In this document: piece by piece, positions 58,826 to 64,000 of the stretch
Numbering within the stretch: the first letter of the stretch is position 1
Layout of the letters: the number at the start of each line of letters is the position of its first letter
Assembly: GCF_019024325.1 (NCBI RefSeq)
Contig: NZ_JAFNJS010000003.1
Location: 372,001-436,000 of the forward strand
Origin: Falsiroseomonas tokyonensis
Lineage (GTDB): Bacteria > Pseudomonadota > Alphaproteobacteria > Acetobacterales > Acetobacteraceae
Direction of reading: 5' to 3'
Length of the DNA stretch: 64,000 bases
Notes under the pieces: generated by a model
What the model was told of the DNA's origin: nothing
What the model saw: only the letters and a program-made list of their open reading frames with translations
Database searches by the model: none
Translations under genes and position numbers: made by a program

Positions 58826-60226
58826 ATGACCGCGCGCATCCTTGTCGTCGATGACATCGCCGCAAACCTCCGGCTGCTCGAGATCAAGCTGCTGAACGAG
58901 TACTACGAGGTGGCCATCGCTGCCTCGGGGCCCGAGGCGCTGGCGACGGTGCAACGCTGGATGCCCGATGTCGTTCTGCTGGACGTCATGATGCCGGGCA
59001 TGGACGGCTATGAGGTCTGCCGCCGGCTGAAGGCGCAGCCCGGCACCGCGCATATCCCCGTGGTCATGATCACCGCGCTGACCGATCCGGCGGAGCGGGT
59101 GCGGGGGCTGGAGGCGGGGGCGGATGACTTCCTCTCCAAGCCCGTGGACGACGCCACCCTGTTTGCCCGGCTGCGCGCCCTGCTGCGCATGAAGCAGGTG
59201 CTGGATGCCTGGCGCCTGCGGGCGGAGACGGCGCGCGACCTGGGCTTCGAACCCCCGCCGGGCCCATCGCCCAGCGTCGCCGGCGCCCGGGCACTGATTG
59301 TGAACGAGGATGCGGCGGAGGCCGATGCCCTGGCCGTCGTGCTCGGCGGCGATGGGATCGAGGTGACGCATTGCACCGACCCCACCGAATCCTGGGACAT
59401 CCTGCAGGACGGGCTGCATGACGTGGTGCTGCTGAGCCTGTCGCTGGATGGCGGCGATGCGCTGCGCCTGGCCTCCCGCCTCCGCGCCCATGCCAGCACG
59501 CGGGACGTGCCGGTGCTGCTGGTGGCGGATCCCGGCCAGAAAGGGCTGGTGCTGCGCGGCTTCGACCTCGGCGCCAACGACCACGTGATCCGCCCGGTCG
59601 ATCCGAACGAGCTGCGCGCCCGGGTGCGCAACCAGATCCGCCGCAAGCGCTACCAGGAAAGGCTGCGCGCCGACCTGGACCGCAGCCTGGAAATGGCGGT
59701 GACGGACCCGCTGACCGGGCTGCGCAACCGCCGCTATGTCCGCCGCCACCTGGAAGGTGTGCTGCGCAATTCCGGCGCCTGCGTGCTGCTGATGGATGTG
59801 GACCGCTTCAAGCTGGTGAACGACACCCATGGCCATGCCGCCGGCGACCTGGTGCTGCGCGAGGTGGCGGAGCGTGTCCGCGGCCATCTGCGCGCCGCCG
59901 ATGTGGTCGCCCGCTATGGCGGGGAGGAGTTCCTGGTGGTGATGTCCGGCGCCGCGACCGAGGATGGCATGCTGGTGGCCGAGCGGCTGCGCGCGGCCAT
60001 CGGCACGGTGCCGATCCTGGCGGATGGCACCTCGCTCAGCATCACGGTCAGCATCGGCGTCGCCGCCGGCGGCATTGGCGCGCAGGCCGATGACGTGATC
60101 AGCGCGGCCGATTCGGCCCTGTACCGGGGCAAGAACAGCGGCCGCAACCTGGTGCTGGCCGCCGAGAAGGCGGATTGGCCGCATTCCGCCGACCAGGGCA
60201 AGCCCGCCGCGCGCAGCACGCGCTGA
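58826..60226 (+). CDS. pleD: PleD family diguanylate cyclase response regulator
   Basis: A 466-residue protein: receiver 1 (residues 3-120) with D9, D10, phospho-acceptor D53 in LLDVMMPG and K105, receiver 2 (about 153-270) and a GGDEF domain (about 290-450). The second receiver is degenerate: the acceptor site reads LLSLSLDG (Ser204 for Asp) and the Lys is R256, as in PleD where receiver 2 is an adaptor. The GGDEF motif is RYGGEEF (365-369), which is active in form, with a RAAD inhibitory site (356-359) upstream for c-di-GMP feedback. It likely makes c-di-GMP on phosphorylation to control motility and attachment. Confidence 0.95.
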   Translation: MTARILVVDDIAANLRLLEIKLLNEYYEVAIAASGPEALATVQRWMPDVVLLDVMMPGMDGYEVCRRLKAQPGTAHIPVVMITALTDPAERVRGLEAGADDFLSKPVDDATLFARLRALLRMKQVLDAWRLRAETARDLGFEPPPGPSPSVAGARALIVNEDAAEADALAVVLGGDGIEVTHCTDPTESWDILQDGLHDVVLLSLSLDGGDALRLASRLRAHASTRDVPVLLVADPGQKGLVLRGFDLGANDHVIRPVDPNELRARVRNQIRRKRYQERLRADLDRSLEMAVTDPLTGLRNRRYVRRHLEGVLRNSGACVLLMDVDRFKLVNDTHGHAAGDLVLREVAERVRGHLRAADVVARYGGEEFLVVMSGAATEDGMLVAERLRAAIGTVPILADGTSLSITVSIGVAAGGIGAQADDVISAADSALYRGKNSGRNLVLAAEKADWPHSADQGKPAARSTR

Positions 60227-60261
60227 AGCTTGCCCGCCGCGCGCAGCGCGCGCTGAAGCTT
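60202..60261. repeat. 30-bp tandem duplication across the pleD stop
   Basis: Copies at 60202-60231 and 60232-60261 differ at one base (begin gcccgccgcgcg, end cgctgaagctt). The TGA of pleD is in the first copy and the same TGA recurs in the second. Probably a replication-slippage event; it leaves a back-up stop. Confidence 0.85.
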
Positions 60262-60269
60262 GAACGCGC

Positions 60270-60301
60270 AAAAACCGCGCCAGACCAGGGGTCCGGCGCG
60301 G
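60270..60301 (-). terminator. Intrinsic terminator of rpmG
   Basis: On the minus strand the stem CCGCGCCGGACC / GGTCTGGCGCGG (12 positions, one mismatch) with loop CCT is followed by TTTTT. On the plus strand this is AAAAA at 60270-60274 then the arms 60275-60286 and 60290-60301. It also lies 44 bases after the pleD stop, so it may serve pleD partially. Confidence 0.75.
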
Positions 60302-60344
60302 CCTTCGGCCGATCAGCAGGGCGGGGGCAAGGCCCCCGGCTGGG

Positions 60345-60518
60345 TTACTTGATCTTGGACTCGCGGAACAGCACGTGCTTCCGGGCGACCGGATCGTACT
60401 TCTTCATCTCGAGCTTGCCGGTGGCGTTCCGGGTGTTCTTCTTGGTCACGTAGAAATAGCCCGTCGACGGCTCGGCCGTGCTGATGAGCTTGATCAGGAT
60501 GGTATTGGCCTTGGCCAT
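60345..60518 (-). CDS. rpmG: 50S ribosomal protein L33
   Basis: 57 residues: [20 protein letters not shown], then [20 protein letters not shown], ending [10 protein letters not shown]. This is the standard bacterial L33 without a Cys zinc ribbon. The ATG at 60518 gives the normal length; the frame continues upstream as unrelated codons. It is monocistronic with a terminator 44 bases downstream. Confidence 0.97.
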   Translation of the reverse strand: MAKANTILIKLISTAEPSTGYFYVTKKNTRNATGKLEMKKYDPVARKHVLFRESKIK

Positions 60519-60617
60519 CGGGCAGGTTCCAGCACAGGAAACGGTTTGGGGGCGGACCTTGCGGACCACCCGGCACAGGGGGGCGTTCTAGCCCGGCGGG
60601 GGCTCAGGTCAAGTGTT

Positions 60618-61589
60618 TCAGTTGGCGGTCGCCCCGCTGGCCCGCACCACCGGCACCCATTCGGCCAGTTCGCGCTTCAGGAAGGCGGCGAATTCGGCCG
60701 GGCTGCCCTCGGCAATCGGCGGCAGGTCCTGCTCCACCAGCCGGGTCCGGGTCGCGGGTTCCAGCAGCGCCTCGCGCACCGCGGCGTTCATCCGGGTGAC
60801 GATGGCTTCCGGCGTGCCGGCCGGGGCGAACAGGCCGAACCAGGAATAGGCCTTGTAGCCGGGCAGCCCGGCCTCCGCCGCCGTCGGCACATCCGGCATC
60901 AGCGGGGATCGGGCATCGGTCGCCACCGCGAGGCAGCGCAGCTTGCCGGCCGCGTGATGGGGCGCGATCAGCGCCGGCGTGTCGAAGCAGAGGCTCACCT
61001 GGCCCGCCAGCATATCCGCCAGCATCGGCGCGCTGCCGCGATAGGGCACATGCGTCGCCTCCGCCCCGATGGCGTTCAGGAAGGCCACCGCGCCGATATG
61101 CGCGGACCCGCCGGCGCCGCCGGTGCCATAGGCATACTTGCCCGGATTGGCCTTCAGCAGGGCGATGAGGCCCGCGAGATCCGTCACGCCGAGGGAGGGG
61201 TGCACGGTGATGCAGATCGGCACCATCACGGTGGGCGCCACCGCGACGAAGTCGCGTTCCGGGTCATAGGGCAGGCGGTCGCCATAGAGGCCCACCGCCA
61301 GCACATGGGTGGAGATGGTGCCCATCAGGAAGACGCTGCCGTCGCGCGCGGCCTTGGCCACCGAATCGGAGCCGATGGTGCCACCCGCGCCGCCACGATT
61401 CTCGATCACCACCGGCTGGCCGAGGATCTGCTGGATGCGTGGCGCCAGCAGCCGGGTGGAGACATCGGTGCTGCCGCCGGCGGCGAAGGGCACCACGATG
61501 CGCACCGGGCGGGTCGGCCAGTCGGCCTGGGCGAGGGCAGGGGTGGCCAGGAGGCCGGCGGGCAAAGCGAGCAGGGAGCGGCGGTGCAT
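60618..61589 (-). CDS. Bug-family solute-binding protein (TTT transporter)
   Basis: A 323-residue periplasmic binding protein. MHRRSLLALPAGLLATPALA is the signal peptide (R-R start, A-L-A cleavage). The mature part has WPTRPVRIVVPFAAGGSTDVS, IENRGGAGGTIGSDSVAKA, YGTGGAGGSAHIGAVAF, ATHVPYRGSAPMLADMLAGQ and PLMPDVPTAAEAGLPGYKA, the typical Bug pattern for carboxylates. No TctA/TctB permease is near. The gene lies 99 bases upstream of rpmG on the same strand; its start is 180 bases from the divergent dihydroorotase-like gene. Confidence 0.92.
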   Translation of the reverse strand: MHRRSLLALPAGLLATPALAQADWPTRPVRIVVPFAAGGSTDVSTRLLAPRIQQILGQPVVIENRGGAGGTIGSDSVAKAARDGSVFLMGTISTHVLAVGLYGDRLPYDPERDFVAVAPTVMVPICITVHPSLGVTDLAGLIALLKANPGKYAYGTGGAGGSAHIGAVAFLNAIGAEATHVPYRGSAPMLADMLAGQVSLCFDTPALIAPHHAAGKLRCLAVATDARSPLMPDVPTAAEAGLPGYKAYSWFGLFAPAGTPEAIVTRMNAAVREALLEPATRTRLVEQDLPPIAEGSPAEFAAFLKRELAEWVPVVRASGATAN

Positions 61590-61769
61590 GGGGCGGGGCC
61601 TCGGGAGCGAAGGCCGCAGCATAGGCCGCGCCGGCGCCGCGCATAGCGGGGTCCCGTCGCCGCCCAGGGCCGGCCGCTGCAAGCTTCGACTGCAGGCGGT
61701 GCCCGCTTCGCCGCCGGATGCGGCAGCGGCACGCTGGCGGGACTCGCGGCGGCGATTATAAGGGTGGCG

Positions 61770-63038
61770 ATGTCCGATCTCCTCCTCCTCAATGCCCGCC
61801 TGCTCGACCCCGCCGCGGGGCTCGATGCGCCCGGATCGCTGCTGGTGCGGGATGGCCTCATCCTGGACCATGGCGGCAACCTCGGCGTGCCGGAGGGTGC
61901 GACGGTGGTGGATGCCGAGGGCGCCTGCCTGGCCCCCGGACTGATCGACCTGCGCGCGGCGCTCGGCGAGCCCGGCGCGGAGCACCGCGAGACCATCGCC
62001 TCCGCCGCCCAGGCCGCGGCGGCGGGGGGCATCACCACCCTCTGCGCCCTGCCGGACACCACGCCGGCCATCGACGACCCGGCGCTGGTCGCCTTCCTGG
62101 CCCGCCAGGCCGGCGCCAGCCTGACCATCCTGCCCTATGGCGCGGCGACGCGGGGCTGTGCCGGCAAGGACATTTCCGAATTCGGCCTGCTGCGGGAGGC
62201 GGGGGCGGTGGCCTTCACCGATGGAAGGCGCGCCATCGGGCCGGCGCGGCTGATGCGCCTGGCGCTGTCCTATGCCCGCGCCTTCGGCAGCTTTGTGGTG
62301 CAGCATCCGGAGGAGCCCAGCCTCGCCGGTGGCGGCGCCGCGACGGAGGGCGAGCGCGCCACCCGCATGGGCCTGCCGGGCATTCCGGCGGCGGCCGAGG
62401 CGATGATGGTGGAGCGCGACATCGCCCTCGCCCGGCTCTCCGGCGGCCATGTCCATTTCGCCCATGTCAGCACCGGCGCGGCGCTGGCGGCGATCCGCCG
62501 CGCCAAGGCCGAGGGGCTGCGCGTCACCTGCGACACCGCGCCGCCCTATTTCGACCTGAACGAGACGGCGATCGGCGAGTACCGCACATACGCGAAACTC
62601 TCCCCGCCGCTGCGCGAGGAGGCGGACCGGCTGGCGGTGGTGGCGGCGCTGGCGGATGGCACGATCGATGCCATCGCCTCCGACCACCAGCCGCATGATG
62701 CCGATGACAAGCGCCTGCCCTTTGCCCAGGCGGAGCCGGGGGGCGCGGGCCTCGCCACGCTGCTGGCGGTGACCCTGGCCCAGGTGCATGGCGGCAAGCT
62801 GCCGCTGCTGGAGGCGCTGGGCCTGATGACATCGCGGCCGGCGAAGCTTTTGGGGCTGGAGACGGGCGTGCTGAAGAAGGGCGCGCCGGCGGATCTGGTG
62901 CTGTTCAGCCTGGAGCGCGGCTGGCAGGTGGTCTCGGGCAAACTGCCGGGCAAGGCGCAGAACACGCCCTTCGACGGGCGGGCGCTGGAGGGGCGGGTGC
63001 TCGGCACCTGGAAGGCGGGGCGGAGGGTTTTCGGGTGA
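61770..63038 (+). CDS. Dihydroorotase homologue (PyrC-like) lacking HxH
   Basis: A 422-residue amidohydrolase of the dihydroorotase group. At the position of the catalytic D-x-H-x-H metal motif it reads GLIDLRAALGEPGAEHRET, so both metal His are replaced (Arg, Ala) although the E-P-G that follows is kept. Other blocks are conserved: HFAHVSTGAAL, SDHQPHDADDKRLPFAQAE and LGLETGVLKKGAPADLVLF. Alphaproteobacteria and pseudomonads carry such forms (sometimes called pyrC' or pyrX) that act as non-catalytic partners of aspartate carbamoyltransferase; a pyrB gene is not visible here. The ATG 61770 is preferred over a GTG two codons earlier. Its stop overlaps plsY by four bases. Confidence 0.87.
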   Translation: MSDLLLLNARLLDPAAGLDAPGSLLVRDGLILDHGGNLGVPEGATVVDAEGACLAPGLIDLRAALGEPGAEHRETIASAAQAAAAGGITTLCALPDTTPAIDDPALVAFLARQAGASLTILPYGAATRGCAGKDISEFGLLREAGAVAFTDGRRAIGPARLMRLALSYARAFGSFVVQHPEEPSLAGGGAATEGERATRMGLPGIPAAAEAMMVERDIALARLSGGHVHFAHVSTGAALAAIRRAKAEGLRVTCDTAPPYFDLNETAIGEYRTYAKLSPPLREEADRLAVVAALADGTIDAIASDHQPHDADDKRLPFAQAEPGGAGLATLLAVTLAQVHGGKLPLLEALGLMTSRPAKLLGLETGVLKKGAPADLVLFSLERGWQVVSGKLPGKAQNTPFDGRALEGRVLGTWKAGRRVFG

Positions 63039-63625
63039 GCACCGGCCTGATCCTCGCCGCGGCGCTGGGCTATCTGCTGGGCTCCGTGCCCTATGGGCTG
63101 CTGCTGACCAAGGCCGCGGGGCTGGGCGATGTGCGGGCCATCGGCTCGGGCAGCATCGGCGCCACCAATGTGCTGCGCACCGGCAACAAGAAGCTGGCCG
63201 CCGCCACGCTGGTGCTGGATGCGGCCAAGGGCGCCGTGGCGCTGCTGCTGGCCCGCTGGATCTGGGGCGAGGACGCGGCCCTGCTGGCAGGCTTCGCGGC
63301 GCTGCTGGGGCACACCTTTCCGGTCTGGCTCGGTTTTCGGGGCGGCAAGGGCGTGGCCACCGGGGCGGGGGTGATCCTCGCCGCGCAGCCGGGGCTCGGG
63401 CTTCTGCTGCTCGGCGTCTGGCTGGCCATGGCGGTGCTGACGCGCATCTCCTCGCTCAGCGCCCTCACCGTCTGTGCGCTGGCGCCGGTGGTGGCGGCGC
63501 TGTCCGGGGACTGGCGGCTGGCCGGCTTTTGCCTGGGCGTGGCCCTGCTGATCACCATCCGCCACCACGCGAATATCCGCCGCCTGATCGCAGGCACGGA
63601 ACCGCGGATCGGCAGGCGCGGGTGA
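63035..63625 (+). CDS. plsY: Acyl-phosphate:glycerol-3-phosphate acyltransferase
   Basis: A 196-residue membrane enzyme that makes lysophosphatidic acid. The three family motifs are visible: LGYLLGSVPYGLLL, IGSGSIGATNVLRTGNKK and LGFRGGKGVATGAGV, with five hydrophobic segments. The GTG start at 63035 overlaps the stop of the pyrC-like gene by four bases (GTGA) and its own stop overlaps the next start the same way, so three genes are tightly coupled. Confidence 0.96.
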   Translation: MSTGLILAAALGYLLGSVPYGLLLTKAAGLGDVRAIGSGSIGATNVLRTGNKKLAAATLVLDAAKGAVALLLARWIWGEDAALLAGFAALLGHTFPVWLGFRGGKGVATGAGVILAAQPGLGLLLLGVWLAMAVLTRISSLSALTVCALAPVVAALSGDWRLAGFCLGVALLITIRHHANIRRLIAGTEPRIGRRG

Positions 63626-64000
63626 GGCCGTTCATCCGCCCCTATGTGCCGGATGATCTGGATAGCCTCTATGCCATTTCGCTCGCCACGGGTGCGGCGG
63701 GTGGAGATGCGAGGGCGCTCTACGCGGATGGCCGTTTGCTGGGCCACATCTACTCCGCCCCCTATGCCGTGCTCAGCCCCGAGACGGTGTTCATTGCAGA
63801 GGATAGCGCCGGCCCCGCCGGCTTCGTGCTCGGCGCGCCGGACACCCTTGCCTTCGAGGACCGGCTGGAACGGGACTGGTGGCCGGCTCTGCGGCAGCGC
63901 TACCCGCAACCGGCCGGCCCGCCCGAGGCCTGGGACCATGACGCGCGGCGGTGCCACCGCATCCATGCCCCTCGCCGCACGCCGCCCCGGATCTTCAACG
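63622..64000 (+). CDS. GNAT acetyltransferase, truncated by window end
   Basis: The first 126 residues of a GNAT family acetyltransferase beginning at GTG 63622, which overlaps the plsY stop (GTGA). It reads RPFIRPYVPDDLDSLYAISL, then GRLLGHIYSAPYAVLSPETV (strand-helix region), FIAEDSAGPAGFVLGAPDTL (beta strands 4-5 near the acetyl-CoA site) and ERDWWPALRQRYPQPAG. The family resembles the acetyltransferase-like domain of O-GlcNAcase. The C-terminal part, including the pyrophosphate-binding loop, lies past 64000. Confidence 0.8.
   Translation, partial: MRPFIRPYVPDDLDSLYAISLATGAAGGDARALYADGRLLGHIYSAPYAVLSPETVFIAEDSAGPAGFVLGAPDTLAFEDRLERDWWPALRQRYPQPAGPPEAWDHDARRCHRIHAPRRTPPRIFN

Overview
The window is chromosomal DNA from a very GC-rich alphaproteobacterium. 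Gene content points to the Rhodospirillales/Acetobacteraceae, something like Roseomonas: two Bug-type (TTT) solute-binding proteins, a DctPQM TRAP system, a LemA-M48 pair, an alphaproteobacterial PyrC-like protein followed by PlsY, PleD, and a feruloyl-CoA-type cluster with a MarR regulator. The taxonomic call is an inference from gene content. Genes are packed tightly, with many 1-4 base stop/start overlaps. I see no transposase, phage gene, rRNA or CRISPR array.

Layout. 1-3561 (minus) is one open reading frame made almost wholly of degenerate 8-residue repeats, running off the left edge. 3733-6074 (plus) holds a DsbA/FrnE-like oxidoreductase, LemA and an M48 protease. 5968-14213 (minus) is a long co-directional run: GlnE, Bcp peroxiredoxin, a methyltransferase-like protein, an FkbM methyltransferase, an MFS transporter, a small exported protein and an Asp/Glu racemase-family protein. 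14231-22296 has a YhdP/AsmA-like protein, a DUF6311-like membrane protein, TyrS, AnmK and an alpha/beta hydrolase. 22850-27842 is an iron-sulfur/thio operon: IscR, two different cysteine desulfurases, 2Fe-2S ferredoxin, TenA and MnmA (sulfur delivery to Fe-S clusters and to tRNA), followed by elongator tRNA-Met.

27980-32400 is the accessory part. Straight after tRNA-Met lies a visibly less GC-rich two-gene unit: a membrane protein with a possible caspase/CHAT-like His...Cys core, and a small membrane partner. A DUF1206 protein follows, then a glycine-rich peptide with a textbook double-glycine leader, convergent with a second small peptide gene.

32454-39134 is a MarR-controlled acyl/aryl-CoA cluster (SDR, enoyl-CoA hydratase, feruloyl-CoA synthetase-like ligase, thiolase, thioesterase, solute-binding protein). 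Twin palindromes TTATGnTGCATAA stand before both divergent arms. 39264-46950 has a GT39-like glycosyltransferase, a strong small-RNA candidate with its own promoter and terminator, an N-formylglutamate amidohydrolase, tRNA-Val, and a hydroxyacid dehydrogenase/sugar isomerase/TRAP transporter operon. 47047-50005 is an AhpD-AhpC / OxyR peroxide divergon. 50248-57740 has a D-2-hydroxyacid dehydrogenase fusion, serine-glyoxylate-type aminotransferase, SMP-30 lactonase, GST and VOC protein. 57741-58067 is an intergenic block of palindromes, including a MITE-like 164 bp element. 58068-64000 has a PmtA-like methyltransferase, PleD, RpmG, a second Bug protein, a dihydroorotase homologue lacking the HxH metal motif, PlsY and a truncated GNAT acetyltransferase.
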